From Natribaculum luteum (GTDB lineage Archaea > Halobacteriota > Halobacteria > Halobacteriales > Natrialbaceae): 64,000 bases of DNA. The translations under genes and the position numbers were made by a program. A model generated the notes under the pieces. That model worked only from the letters and a program-made list of their open reading frames with translations, was not told where the DNA came from and did not search any database. The stretch is from assembly GCF_023008545.1 (NCBI RefSeq), contig NZ_CP095397.1, positions 2,841,199-2,905,198 of the forward strand, read 5' to 3'. Shown one piece after another: positions 8,744 through 18,269 of this stretch (its first letter is position 1; each line of letters begins with the position of its first letter).

Positions 8744-9801
8744 TGACTGATCCGAACGACTCCACTGACCCAACGAACTCCACCGAGTCGAGCGACACCA
8801 GCCGTACCGGCAGTGGCAGGGATGACCTATCACGAGATCCGGCGCTTCGCCGACCCGACGGCGGCACGGTCCTCACGGACGAGCGCGACGCCGAACTCGA
8901 CCGCGGGCCGTTCCAGCGGTGGGTCGCCAACTCCATCTCCAACCCGGAGCGGGTCTACCGGGCGATGTTCTACGTCGCGGCGATTTTCTTCCTGTTCACG
9001 ACGCTATTCCCGTTCTACTGGCTGCTAATGGTCGCACTGACGCCCGAAGGTCAGCTTCAGGACATCGTCTTTACGCCGAACGGCTTCAACCCCAGCGCGT
9101 TCGTCGAGGTCTTCCAGGTGATCCCGTTCCACGTGTACATGTTCAACAGCTTCGTGATCGCGCTGGGATCGACGATCCTCGTGTTGATAATCGCCAGCCT
9201 CGCCGGCTACGCGTTCGGCCGCCTCGAGTTCCCCGGCCGGACGCCGCTGATGCTGCTGGTGTTGGTCATCTCGTTTTTCCCACCGGCGGCGTTCTTCATC
9301 CCGCTGAACGACCTCTTCAACACGTCGTTCGCGATCCTCAGGCCGGTCACCGGCGACGGCACCCTCTACAACACGCCCTTCGCGCTGGTGACGCCGCTGT
9401 CGGCGATCTTCATGCCACTGGCGATCTTCATTCTCACGACGTTCTACTCGCAGATTCCGGACGGCCTCGAGGACGCCGCACGCGTCGAGGGAACGACCCG
9501 GCTGGGCGCGCTGTTCCGGGTCATTATTCCGCTGTCGGCACCCGGCGTCGCGACTGCTGGCGTGTTGACGTTCATCGCCGTCTACAACGAGTTCTTCTTC
9601 TCGTTCCTGATGACCGACGGCCAACCCGAAAACTGGGCGCCGATCCTCGACGGCATCCTCGCCTATCAGGGGCAGTATCAGGTGTTGTACAACCTCATGG
9701 CCGCCGCGAGTATCCTCGGGGTGATCCCCGTCGCGATTCTCGTGGTGATCGCCCAGGAAAAGATCGTCAGCGGACTCACCGCAGGAGCACTCAAAGAGTA
9801 A
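8743..9801 (+). CDS. sugar ABC transporter permease (MalG type)
   Basis: A 352-residue second permease. The start is ATG 8743, which overlaps the stop of the previous permease. A long upstream in-frame extension from 8200 is not real because it runs through the previous gene. The N-terminus has a 70-residue low-complexity acidic tail (Thr/Ser/Asp). It is followed by TM1 (YVAAIFFLFTTLFPFYWLL) and further helices, with the EAA loop DAARVEGTTRLGALFRVIIP. It pairs with the MalF-type permease to form the channel. Confidence 0.92.
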   Translation: MTDPNDSTDPTNSTESSDTSRTGSGRDDLSRDPALRRPDGGTVLTDERDAELDRGPFQRWVANSISNPERVYRAMFYVAAIFFLFTTLFPFYWLLMVALTPEGQLQDIVFTPNGFNPSAFVEVFQVIPFHVYMFNSFVIALGSTILVLIIASLAGYAFGRLEFPGRTPLMLLVLVISFFPPAAFFIPLNDLFNTSFAILRPVTGDGTLYNTPFALVTPLSAIFMPLAIFILTTFYSQIPDGLEDAARVEGTTRLGALFRVIIPLSAPGVATAGVLTFIAVYNEFFFSFLMTDGQPENWAPILDGILAYQGQYQVLYNLMAAASILGVIPVAILVVIAQEKIVSGLTAGALKE

Positions 9802-9805
9802 AACA

Positions 9806-10987
9806 ATGGCACGAGTACGACTCGAACACATCACGAAACGCTACGACGACGTCACCGCAGTCGACGACGTGAGCATGGAGATCGAAGACGGCGAGTTCAT
9901 CACCTTCGTCGGCCCTTCCGGCTGTGGAAAGTCGACGACGATGGAGGCAGTCGCCGGACTCACCAGGCCGACCGAGGGGAAGGTGTACATCGGCGACGAC
10001 GACGTCACGGACCTCGCACCCAAAGATCGCGGCGTGGCGATGGTCTTCCAGAACATCGCGCTGTTCCCGCACATGGACGTCTACGAGAACATCTCCTTCG
10101 GGCTCCGACTCCGGAAGTACGACGACGAGGAGGTCCGCCGGCGCGTCGAGCAGGCCGCCGACGTCGTCCAGCTCGAGGGGATGCTCGATCGAATGCCCGA
10201 CGAGATGTCAGGTGGCCAGCGCCAGCGCGTCGCCATCGCCCGCGCGATCGTCCGTGACCCGGACGTCTTCCTGATGGACGAACCACTCGCGAACCTGGAC
10301 GCGAAGCTCCGCGTGCACATGCGCACGGAGCTCCAGCGCCTCCACAAGGAACTCGAGACGACGATCATCTACGTCACCCACGACCAGGCCGAGGCGATGA
10401 CGATGTCAAACCGGATCGCCGTCCTCAACGAGGGAAAACTGCAGCAGATCGATCCGCCGCTGACCTGCTACAACGAGCCGGCAAACCGGTTCGTCGCCGG
10501 CTTCATCGGCTCGCCCTCGATGAACTTCGTCGAGGGCGAACTCGTCGACGACGGCGTTCGGACAAAGAACTTCGCCGTCGAGTTCGATCCGGCGCAGGTA
10601 CCGGGTGCGACCGTCGGAGACGAGATCACGCTTGGAGTGCGACCGGAGGACGTCCACATCGCCGACTACGCGGACTCGCTGGCCCGGCCGACCAGATCGA
10701 TCGACGCGACGACCGACGTCCTGGAGCCGATGGGCGACGAAATCTTCGTCTACATCCTGCTCGACGAGACGACGGACGGCACCATGGAGAGCAAAGAGAC
10801 GATGGAAAACCAGCTCCTGATGAGCGTCAGCCCCGACACGGACATCGAAGCGGACGAACGCGTCGACGTCGTCCTCGACGGCTCCAAGATCCACCTGTTC
10901 GATTCGACGACCGGCGAAGCGCTCGTCCACGGCATCGGCGATCTCGCGGAACGAGAACCGGGAACGACCGTCACCGAAGCGGAGTAG
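9806..10987 (+). CDS. sugar ABC transporter ATPase (MalK/UgpC type)
   Basis: A 393-residue ATPase: Walker A GPSGCGKST at residues 36-44, signature SGGQRQRVAIARA starting near 135, Walker B VFLMDEP near 154-160, and switch histidine H192 (YVTHDQAEAM). The C-terminal 150 residues form the TOBE/regulatory domain typical of MalK and UgpC. It follows the second permease by 4 nt and completes a full importer. In place of the common GTP..C there is an insert with MESKETMENQ near residue 330. Confidence 0.93.
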   Translation: MARVRLEHITKRYDDVTAVDDVSMEIEDGEFITFVGPSGCGKSTTMEAVAGLTRPTEGKVYIGDDDVTDLAPKDRGVAMVFQNIALFPHMDVYENISFGLRLRKYDDEEVRRRVEQAADVVQLEGMLDRMPDEMSGGQRQRVAIARAIVRDPDVFLMDEPLANLDAKLRVHMRTELQRLHKELETTIIYVTHDQAEAMTMSNRIAVLNEGKLQQIDPPLTCYNEPANRFVAGFIGSPSMNFVEGELVDDGVRTKNFAVEFDPAQVPGATVGDEITLGVRPEDVHIADYADSLARPTRSIDATTDVLEPMGDEIFVYILLDETTDGTMESKETMENQLLMSVSPDTDIEADERVDVVLDGSKIHLFDSTTGEALVHGIGDLAEREPGTTVTEAE

Positions 10988-11271
10988 GACAGCAGACCGC
11001 ACTCGAGTGGATCGCCCCGGTCGTCCCCGTCTCGACGAACGAAACCGTTCCAGGTGTCAGATAGTATCGTCGCGAGTGAACGAACCTCAAAGAGGGCAGA
11101 GAACGTACGGGAGAACGTGAAAAGAAACAGTGGCAGCCGTCCCGACCGGCCAGCACCTCCCCTCGACTCCGGGGGACACACCGTCGGCGGAGCGCAGCGG
11201 CGAACTCGGCCGCCGACCGGCTGCCATCGGTATCACCCGCTGACAGACCCTCACGCTCGAATCAGCCACAG

Positions 11272-12333
11272 ATGACGACAGATCGCACCGACGTTCGAAC
11301 GGGCATCGTCGGTCTCGGAAACATCGGCCAGTACCACGCCGAGCGACTCGTCGACCTCGGCGTGCCGCTGGTCGGCGGGATGGACGTCTCCGCCGAGGCG
11401 CGCAGACGCTTCGCCACGCGCTACGGCGTCGACGTCTACGAGGATCACGACGACCTCTTCGACGCCGTCGACGCCGTCGTCGTGACGACGCCCAACAAAT
11501 TCCACGAGGAGTACGCCGTCGACGCCCTCGAGCGCGGCCTGCACGTCCTCCTCGAGAAACCGCTCGCCCATAATCTGGAGAGTGCACAGCGAATCGCACA
11601 CGCAGCGGCCGACGCCAACGCGACCTGTATGGTCGGCTTCAACAACCGGTTCTCGAACGCCGTCCAGATCGTCAAAAACCAGATCGACCGCGGCGAACTC
11701 GGCCGAGTCACGCACCTCGAGGCGAACTACGTGCGCCGCCGTGGCGTCCCCGGGCGAGGTTCGTGGTTCACCCGGCGAGCGATCGCCGGCGGGGGCGCGC
11801 TCATCGACCTCGGCGTCCACGCGATCGACCTCGCGCTGTACCTGCTTGGCTACCCCGACATCCAGGAGGTCTCGGGGGTCACCCGATCCGAGTTCGGCCC
11901 GCGAGAGGACTACGCCTACCTCGAGATGTGGGGTGAGGACGCGGGGCCCGACGGGTTCGACGTGGACGACTCCTCGAGCGCGTTCGTCCGCTGTGCGGGC
12001 GACCGGACGATCTCGCTCGAGACCGCGTGGGCGACCAACCGACCGGCCAACCACGAGTTCGTCGTCCGCGGCACCGACGCAGCCGCCCGGTTCGACCTCC
12101 TCGAGAACGACCTCACGATCTACTCGGCGAGTACGGTTGGCCCCGATCACCTCGAGGACACGACGATCCAGACGCGCCAGAACGACACGCACACCGACGA
12201 ACAGCGGGCCTTTTTCGATGCCATCGTGACTGGCCGGGACGTCGGCGAGAGCGTCGAACACGCACTCGCGGTCCAGCGCATCATCGACGCGATCTACCGC
12301 TCGAGCGAGGAGGGCGTTTCCGTCCAGTGTTGA
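11272..12333 (+). CDS. Gfo/Idh/MocA-family sugar oxidoreductase
   Basis: A 353-residue NAD(P)-dependent dehydrogenase: Rossmann motif GIVGLGNIGQYHAERL near residues 10-25, the EKPLAHNLESAQ loop with the catalytic-type EKP lysine near residue 98, and the C-terminal alpha/beta domain with GGGALIDLGVHAIDLAL. The family oxidises or epimerises sugars and their derivatives, often at C2 or C3. It lies 284 nt behind the importer genes in the same direction. The C-terminal YVRRRGVPGRGSWFT stretch is shared almost exactly with the oxidoreductase at 59466-60584, so the two are close paralogs. I infer that it acts on the imported sugar. Confidence 0.9.
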   Translation: MTTDRTDVRTGIVGLGNIGQYHAERLVDLGVPLVGGMDVSAEARRRFATRYGVDVYEDHDDLFDAVDAVVVTTPNKFHEEYAVDALERGLHVLLEKPLAHNLESAQRIAHAAADANATCMVGFNNRFSNAVQIVKNQIDRGELGRVTHLEANYVRRRGVPGRGSWFTRRAIAGGGALIDLGVHAIDLALYLLGYPDIQEVSGVTRSEFGPREDYAYLEMWGEDAGPDGFDVDDSSSAFVRCAGDRTISLETAWATNRPANHEFVVRGTDAAARFDLLENDLTIYSASTVGPDHLEDTTIQTRQNDTHTDEQRAFFDAIVTGRDVGESVEHALAVQRIIDAIYRSSEEGVSVQC

Positions 12334-12411
12334 GCGGACAGACCGGCCGTGGCCGGCATCTCTGCGGCGTAGCGTAACCTGTCGGGCGGTCGAACGCTCA
12401 CCCACCTCGAA

Positions 12412-12420
12412 GATTTATTC
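12412..12420 (+). promoter_or_regulatory. TATA-like box of the TIM-barrel isomerase gene
   Basis: The AT stretch gatttattc lies 24-32 nt before ATG 12444, in an otherwise GC-rich 110-nt gap. The position suggests a leaderless transcript of its own, in addition to any read-through from the upstream oxidoreductase gene. Confidence 0.5.
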
Positions 12421-12443
12421 AATTCCGGGTAGTACGCGGTCGT

Positions 12444-13412
12444 ATGCACATCGGTTTGCACACCCCGCCGCTGTACGACCGATCGTTCGAAGAGGCACTC
12501 GAGTACCTCTCCGAAACCGCCGTCTCGGCCGTCGAACCGGGCGTCGGCGGCTATCCGGGCGACGACCACCTCGAGCGCGAGCGGTACCTCGACGACGAGG
12601 ACGCCCAGGCCGAACTCCACGACCTGCTCGAGGAGTACGGGATGGAGATCAGCGCCCTCGCGACCCACAACAATCCGCTCCATCCCGACGAGGAGCAGGC
12701 GGCGACGGCCGACACCGAGCTTCGCGAGGCGATCCGGCTCGCGTCCCAGCTCGAGGTCGACACCGTCACGTGCTTCTCCGGACTGCCCGCAGGCGGACCG
12801 AACGACGAGGTACCGAACTGGATCACGGCACCGTGGCCGAGCGAACACGCCGAGGCCCACGAGTACCAGTGGGACGTCGCCCTCGAGTACTGGGACGACC
12901 TCGCCACACACGCCGACGACCACGGCGTCGACGTTGCCATCGAGATGCACCCGAACATGCTGGTTTACGAGCCCCACGGGATGGCACGCCTGCGCGAGGA
13001 GACCAACGACCGGATCGGCGCGAACTTCGACCCCTCGCACCTCTACTGGCAGGGCATCTCGATCACCGACGCGATCCGCTACCTCGGCGAGCGCGACGCG
13101 ATCCACCACTTCCACGCCAAAGATACTCGCGTCTACGAGGCCCAGGCCCGCGAGAAGGGCGTCCTCGACACGACGGCCTACGACGACGAACCGAACCGTT
13201 CGTGGCTCTTCCGGTCTGTGGGCTACGGCCACGGCGAAGAACACTGGAAAGACGTCGTCTCGACCCTGCGGATGGTCGGCTACGACGGCGCGTTGAGCAT
13301 CGAACACGAGGACTCGCTGACGAGTTCGCGCGAGGGTCTCGAGAAAGCGATCGGACTGCTCGAGCGGGCGATCTTCGAAGAACAGCCGGGCGAGGCGTAC
13401 TGGGCCGAGTAG
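12444..13412 (+). CDS. sugar phosphate isomerase/epimerase-like TIM-barrel protein
   Basis: A 322-residue xylose isomerase-like (AP endonuclease family 2) TIM barrel. It starts MHIGLHTPPLYDRSFEE. Metal-ligand-type residues appear in VAIEMHPNMLVY, GANFDPSHLYWQ, HFHAKDT and the terminal LSIEHEDSL. Members of this fold isomerise sugars or, in more recently described cases, open 3-keto-glycosides by elimination. It follows the Gfo/Idh gene with a 110-nt gap and its own AT box. The pair oxidoreductase plus TIM barrel, beside a sugar importer, suggests stepwise attack on an imported glycoside; this is inference. Confidence 0.88.
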   Translation: MHIGLHTPPLYDRSFEEALEYLSETAVSAVEPGVGGYPGDDHLERERYLDDEDAQAELHDLLEEYGMEISALATHNNPLHPDEEQAATADTELREAIRLASQLEVDTVTCFSGLPAGGPNDEVPNWITAPWPSEHAEAHEYQWDVALEYWDDLATHADDHGVDVAIEMHPNMLVYEPHGMARLREETNDRIGANFDPSHLYWQGISITDAIRYLGERDAIHHFHAKDTRVYEAQAREKGVLDTTAYDDEPNRSWLFRSVGYGHGEEHWKDVVSTLRMVGYDGALSIEHEDSLTSSREGLEKAIGLLERAIFEEQPGEAYWAE

Positions 13413-13431
13413 GCCCGAGGCCCGACGGGAC

Positions 13432-14184
13432 TTACTCGATCGGAATTCGGGTGACCTCCCGCGTCGGGCTCCTGATCGGAACGTCCACCTCCGGCATCGC
13501 GTCAGCGGCTTCGAGCTCCTCGAGGACGCGGCGGATGCCGTTGTGGTGGCCCGCCCCGATGACCACGACCACGTCGTGACCCGCTCGACGGAGCGCCCGG
13601 AGTCGCGTCGCCATCGCCCGATCGCGCCTGTCGATCAGCACCTCGGCGACCTCGGGGAGCAGCCACCGCAACTGATCGATCGCCGGCTGGACGTCGTCGC
13701 CGCTCTCGATCTCGCGAAACGGCAGCGTCAGCAGTTCGAACTGGTCGAGCCGCTGTTTCGGCCCCATGAACTGCGCCCGGATCATCGTCCGAGGGATCGT
13801 CTCGAGTCCCACGCGAGACGAGAGGGCGTCGAACGTCTCCGCGATCGGGTCGTCGACGAGCGCGACGTCGATTCCGAGTTCGGCAGCCGTCTCGATGGCG
13901 GTCTCCATCTCGGTCTTCCCGGGGTCGAAGCCGTACAGCCGAACGACGGTCTGCTGGATCGCCCGGAGCGTGCCGTACGTGACCGCCATCTCCGGCGGAA
14001 GCTCGTGCAGCAGGTCGGCGGGCGTCGCTCGCACGCGAGACTCGAGTCGCTCGAAGCGCCGTTCGTCGAGTTCGACCGCGACGAGGTCCGGCCGTTCCCT
14101 GCGGATCGTCTCGCGCGTGCGACGGCGGTGAGTCGGCGAGTAGTGGACGCTCGGCACGAACGTGAGGGTTCCGTCGCTGGACAT
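13432..14184 (-). CDS. TraB/PrgY-family protein
   Basis: A 250-residue protein with the family hallmarks: an N-terminal FVPSVHYSPTHRRR with conserved histidine, VAVELDERRFERL near residue 36, and near the C-terminus VVVVIGAGHHNGI. In Enterococcus the relatives TraB and PrgY limit pheromone activity, and the domain resembles metalloproteases of the Tiki/GumN clan. Archaeal members are usually longer and carry C-terminal membrane helices. This one lacks such helices and is probably soluble. It is convergent with the isomerase (19 nt) and lies 49 nt after the photolyase gene on the same strand. Confidence 0.8.
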   Translation of the reverse strand: MSSDGTLTFVPSVHYSPTHRRRTRETIRRERPDLVAVELDERRFERLESRVRATPADLLHELPPEMAVTYGTLRAIQQTVVRLYGFDPGKTEMETAIETAAELGIDVALVDDPIAETFDALSSRVGLETIPRTMIRAQFMGPKQRLDQFELLTLPFREIESGDDVQPAIDQLRWLLPEVAEVLIDRRDRAMATRLRALRRAGHDVVVVIGAGHHNGIRRVLEELEAADAMPEVDVPIRSPTREVTRIPIE

Positions 14185-14233
14185 CGTGTGGTGTGTTCGC
14201 GTCCCACGAACTTGAATCTCTCAGAACCCCCCG

Positions 14234-15631
14234 TCACTCGCCACGCGCCCGTTCGAACGTCTCGATCGCCCGTTCGCGGCGCTCGGCGTGATCGACGATG
14301 GGCACGGGGTAGTCGGGTGCGGCCGCCGTCCGCCGGTCGTCGTCGAGGTCGTGCCAGGAGTGGATCGTCTCGGCCGGGACGCCCTCGAGTTCGGGGACGT
14401 ACGACCGAACGTACTCGCCGTCGGGGTCGTAGCGTTCGCCCTGCGTCATCGGGTTGAACACGCGGAAGTACGGCTGGGCGTCGGTGCCCGTCGAGGCGGC
14501 CCACTGCCAGCCGCCGACGTCGTTCGCCGTGTCGTGGTCGACGAGTTTCCGTCGGTACCAGTCGTAGCCCTCTCGCCAGTCGATCAGGAGGTCTTTCGTC
14601 AGAAACGAGGCGACGATCATCCGCACGCGATTGTGGACGTACCCCTCCGCGAGCAGCTGGCGCATCCCCGCGTCGACGATCGGGTAGCCCGTCTCGCCGC
14701 GTTTCCAGGCCGCGAGTTCGTCGGGAGCGTCGCGCCACTCGATCGCCCGCTGGTATCCCGAGAAGTTCTCGGTGACCGTCTCGGGGTTGAACGCGAGGAC
14801 GTGGGCGTAGAACTCCCGCCAGGCGAGCTGGCGCTGGAACGCTACGACGGAATCGCGGTCGGCCTCGGTCGTCGCCGCGGCTCTCGCGGCCTCGGTCGCG
14901 GCGTACACCTCGCGGACGCCGATCGTCCCCCACTTGAGGTGGACCGAGAGTCGCGACGTCGCGGCGGCGGCCGGATAGTCCCGCTCGTCGGCGTACCGGT
15001 ACACGTCCTCGTCGCAGAACGCCTCGAGCCGCGCGCGAGCCGCCTCGGGCGTCACCGTCGGGAGCGCCGCCGCCGGCTCGTCGAACTCGAGGTCGGCGAG
15101 CGAGGGGAGGTCCGCGCCCGCGACGTCGGCCAGATCGGCCGCTGGCGGCGACTCGAGCGGGTCGGCTTTCTCCCGGTCGCGCCATTTCTTCCAGAAGTAC
15201 GAGAACACCGAGTAGTGGTCGCCCTGGGTGGGCGTGATCGAGCCGGGTTCGTGGTGGAGTGCATCCTGAACCGACGTCGCGTCGACGCCCTCGTCCTCGA
15301 GCGCGGCAGTGACCGCCCGATCCCGGTCGCGTGCAAGCCCACTGTAGTCTGCGTTCCACGTGACGCCGTCGACGCCGTACTCGTCGGCGAGTTCCGGGAG
15401 GACCGCACTCGGCTCCCCGCGAGCGACGACGAGGTCGCTATCGCGCTCGCGGTACCACGCCCGAAGCGCCGACAGTGCCTCGAGCATCGACGCGACCCGC
15501 GGCGGCGAGGCGTGCTCGAGGACGGTCGGATCGAGGACGAAGACGGGAACGACCGGGCCGCGATCGGTCGCCGTCGACAACCCACGGTTGTCGCTCGCAC
15601 GAAGATCCCGTCGGTGCCAGTGGAGGTACAT
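14234..15631 (-). CDS. phr2: deoxyribodipyrimidine photolyase (class I type)
   Basis: A 465-residue photolyase. The N-terminal antenna-binding Rossmann domain begins HWHRRDLRASDNRGL. The C-terminal FAD domain shows YFRVFNPMTQGERYDPDG and the preceding NDVGGWQWAASTGTDAQP. This enzyme uses blue light to split cyclobutane pyrimidine dimers in DNA, a strong need for sunlit salt ponds. The Trp-rich electron path is suggested by WQWAAS and DWREGYDWY. The start ATG at 15631 gives the standard N-terminus (MYLHWHRRD). The downstream TraB gene is 49 nt away and may be cotranscribed. Confidence 0.92.
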   Translation of the reverse strand: MYLHWHRRDLRASDNRGLSTATDRGPVVPVFVLDPTVLEHASPPRVASMLEALSALRAWYRERDSDLVVARGEPSAVLPELADEYGVDGVTWNADYSGLARDRDRAVTAALEDEGVDATSVQDALHHEPGSITPTQGDHYSVFSYFWKKWRDREKADPLESPPAADLADVAGADLPSLADLEFDEPAAALPTVTPEAARARLEAFCDEDVYRYADERDYPAAAATSRLSVHLKWGTIGVREVYAATEAARAAATTEADRDSVVAFQRQLAWREFYAHVLAFNPETVTENFSGYQRAIEWRDAPDELAAWKRGETGYPIVDAGMRQLLAEGYVHNRVRMIVASFLTKDLLIDWREGYDWYRRKLVDHDTANDVGGWQWAASTGTDAQPYFRVFNPMTQGERYDPDGEYVRSYVPELEGVPAETIHSWHDLDDDRRTAAAPDYPVPIVDHAERRERAIETFERARGE

Positions 15632-16112
15632 ACTCGAGAGAGGGTCCCCGGGAACGAAAGCGTAGGGATGGCGGCCAGCGGCGGATTCGTCTCATCGCCG
15701 CGCAACGCGCGAGCGGCAGGATCGTCGCAGCGACGCGAATCCCCGCCTCGAGGGACTCGACTGTGCGAGCGAGAACGTGCGCTTGCCAGACTACCGTAAG
15801 GGAGTTATTACCAACCACGCAGTGTCGGACTTTATTGCCGTACGACACCGCGCGTGTCCGAACCGTCGAGCGCGCGAACCTGTCGTCGTTTGCGTCTCGC
15901 GAGAACGTCCGAAACCGGCTGGTCTCGAGCGTACAGGGTTCCTAACGACCAGCTAGCACGGTCATAACAATGGCCGTCTTCGGGATTCGATCCAGTGTGG
16001 AATGCGTTCACGAAACCCGATAAATCGGACTGTAGTCGATCCGTGTGCGATCCCTTCCGGTCGACAGCAGCTCCTTACGTCGGGTTACGGACGTGATACA
16101 CGAGAGATACCC
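15632..16112. other. 481-nt divergent spacer between photolyase and cetZ
   Basis: No protein-like frame was found on either strand. AT-richer patches are gggagttattaccaacc near 15802 and gactttattgccgta near 15827, likely promoter parts for the photolyase on the minus strand. On the cetZ side, cataacaatgg (15963) and cccgataaatcgg (16016) are candidate promoter elements about 95-150 nt before ATG 16113, so cetZ probably has a 5' leader. Confidence 0.45.
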
Positions 16113-17276
16113 ATGAAACTCGCACTCATCGGCTTCGGACAGGCGGGCGGGAAGGTCGTCGACGAGTTCGTCGCGTACGACGCAGCGATCGACGGTGGCT
16201 TCGTCGAGGACGCAATCGCTATCAACTCGGCAAAAGTGGACCTCCAGGGACTCGAGCACGTTCCCCCGGAAAAGCAGGTACTGATCGGCGGGGCACGCGT
16301 GAAAGGCCACGGCGTCGGTGCGGACAACGAACTCGGCGCGGAGATCGCCGAGGCGGACATCGACGAGATCCAGGGGGCGATCGACGACGTCCCCGTCTAC
16401 GACCTCGACGCGTTTCTCATCGTCACCGGAATGGGCGGCGGCACCGGCTCTGGTGGTGCGCCCGTCCTCGCGAAACACCTGAAACGGGTCTACTCGGAAC
16501 CGGTCTACGGGCTCGGGATCCTCCCCGGGACGGACGAAGGTGGCATCTACACGCTGAACGCCGCCAGGTCGTTCCAGACGTTCGTCCGCGAGGTGGACAA
16601 CCTGCTGGTCTTCGACAACGACGACTGGCGACGCACCGGCGAGTCGGTCGGAAGCGGCTACGACCGCATCAACCGAGAGATCGTCGAACGGTTCGGCAAA
16701 CTGTTCGCCGCCGGCGAAGTCGGATCTGGCACACACGTCGCCGAGAGCGTCGTCGACTCCTCGGAGATCATCAACACGCTCTCGGGCGGCGGCGTCTCCA
16801 CGATCGGTTACGCGACCGAGGCGGTCCAGACCAGCGACGGCGGACTGCTCTCACGGCTTGGCCGATCGGACGCCGGAACCGAGGTCGAGGAGACGACCCG
16901 GATGACGAGTCTCGTCCGCAAGGCGACGCTCGGCAGGCTCACGCTCCCGTGTGCGGTCTCGAGCGCCGACCGTGCACTCGTGGTCGCCGCCGGCCCGCCC
17001 GAACGGCTCAACCGCAAGGGAATCGAACGCGGTCGCACCTGGCTCGAGGAGGAGACCGGCAGCATGGAGGTCCGGGGCGGCGACTATCCCATTCCCGGCA
17101 GCGACGAGGTCAGTTCGATCGTCCTCCTCTCGGGCGTCACCGACGTCGACCGGATCGAACGACTCCAGCAGGTCGCCATCGAAGCCAAGGAGACGACGAC
17201 GGAGATCGACGCGCGAAGCGAGGACGAGACCGCCGCACTGGTGGACACGGGTGGAGAACTGGACGCGCTGTTCTGA
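16113..17276 (+). CDS. cetZ: CetZ, archaeal tubulin-superfamily GTPase
   Basis: A 387-residue tubulin/FtsZ-superfamily protein of the CetZ group: MKLALIGFGQAGGKVVDEF at the start (the CetZ-type GFGQAGG loop), and the GTP-binding signature GGGTGSG at residues 108-114. NARSF replaces the FtsZ NVD-type residues. CetZ proteins control cell shape and motility in haloarchaea, whereas FtsZ1/2 divide the cell. The upstream frame from 16002 is not conserved, so the start is ATG 16113. It converges without any gap on the double UspA gene (the two stop codons abut at 17276/17277). Which CetZ subgroup it belongs to cannot be told from this reading. Confidence 0.93.
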   Translation: MKLALIGFGQAGGKVVDEFVAYDAAIDGGFVEDAIAINSAKVDLQGLEHVPPEKQVLIGGARVKGHGVGADNELGAEIAEADIDEIQGAIDDVPVYDLDAFLIVTGMGGGTGSGGAPVLAKHLKRVYSEPVYGLGILPGTDEGGIYTLNAARSFQTFVREVDNLLVFDNDDWRRTGESVGSGYDRINREIVERFGKLFAAGEVGSGTHVAESVVDSSEIINTLSGGGVSTIGYATEAVQTSDGGLLSRLGRSDAGTEVEETTRMTSLVRKATLGRLTLPCAVSSADRALVVAAGPPERLNRKGIERGRTWLEEETGSMEVRGGDYPIPGSDEVSSIVLLSGVTDVDRIERLQQVAIEAKETTTEIDARSEDETAALVDTGGELDALF

Positions 17277-18149
17277 TCACTCGTCGGTTCGCTGGCTCAC
17301 AGTCAATACGGGACACGGCGCGGTGCGGACGACTCGTTCTGCGACGCTCCCCATGACGTACCGATCCACGCCACACCGGCCGTGGGTTCCCGTGACGACG
17401 AGGTCGACGTCGTGGTCGTCGGCGTAGGCGGTGAGTTCTTTCGAGACGCTCCCGACCTCTACTGCCGTCTCAACAGTCGAGACGCCGGCCTCTCGAGCGC
17501 TCGTCGCCGCCGTCTCGACGGTCTCCTCGGCGGCCACCTCGAGCGCCTCGAGTAACTGGCCGGCAGCGACGTCGTAACTGGTCGCGCTCGCGTCGACGAC
17601 GGAGACGACGTGGACCGTCGCGTCGTGTGTCGCTGCCAGTTCGACGCCGTGGGTGGCAGCCACTCGTGCGCACTCGCTGCCGTCGGTCGCGATGAGCACG
17701 TCCTCGTAGGGGTAGGGGATCGATGCCCCGGTGTCGTTGACCGTCAGCACGGGAACGTCGGCCATCCGGACGACCCGTTCGGCGACGCTGCCGAGGAAGA
17801 ACCGCTGGAAGCCGCGACGACCGTGGGTCCCCATGACGAGCAGGTCGACGTCGTGTGCGCCGGCGTACTCGAGGATCGTCTCGTGTGGCGTGCCGCGTTC
17901 GACGGCGTCGACGACGGTGACGTCTCGCCGTTCCGCGCGGTCGACGGCGTCGGCGACGAACCGCGAGCCCCGCTGTTCGAATACCTCGAGTACCTCGGAG
18001 TCGCTCGCGACGGCCTCGTCGCGAGTCACGTCGGCGACGTACAGTGCGTGGATCGTCGCCTCACGGTCTGCGGCGTGGTCGATCGCGTGCTCGAGTGCGG
18101 CGGTCGCCCCGTCGCTCCCGTCGGTCGGAACCAGGATTCGTTCGGTCAT
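17277..18149 (-). CDS. tandem-domain UspA universal stress protein
   Basis: A 290-residue protein made of two Usp domains (about residues 1-145 and 146-290). Each has the ATP-binding loop: MGTHGRRGFQRFFLGSVAE in the first and GTHGRCGVDRYVMGSVAE in the second. Both repeat the strand ILVPTDGSD / VLIATDGSE at their starts. Tandem Usp proteins bind ATP and are linked to stress or energy sensing. ATG 18149 gives the correct first strand; the longer frame from 18245 adds an unconserved lead. Confidence 0.9.
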   Translation of the reverse strand: MTERILVPTDGSDGATAALEHAIDHAADREATIHALYVADVTRDEAVASDSEVLEVFEQRGSRFVADAVDRAERRDVTVVDAVERGTPHETILEYAGAHDVDLLVMGTHGRRGFQRFFLGSVAERVVRMADVPVLTVNDTGASIPYPYEDVLIATDGSECARVAATHGVELAATHDATVHVVSVVDASATSYDVAAGQLLEALEVAAEETVETAATSAREAGVSTVETAVEVGSVSKELTAYADDHDVDLVVTGTHGRCGVDRYVMGSVAERVVRTAPCPVLTVSQRTDE

Positions 18150-18269
18150 GTCCGTCGGTTGACGGCGGGGGGACTTAGCTGCCCGTCCTTCGGAGAGCGC
18201 CGACTCGAGGCACCGATGGTACAGGAAAAGAATCGAACAATTCACATCTCTGGTATAAGATGACGAGGT

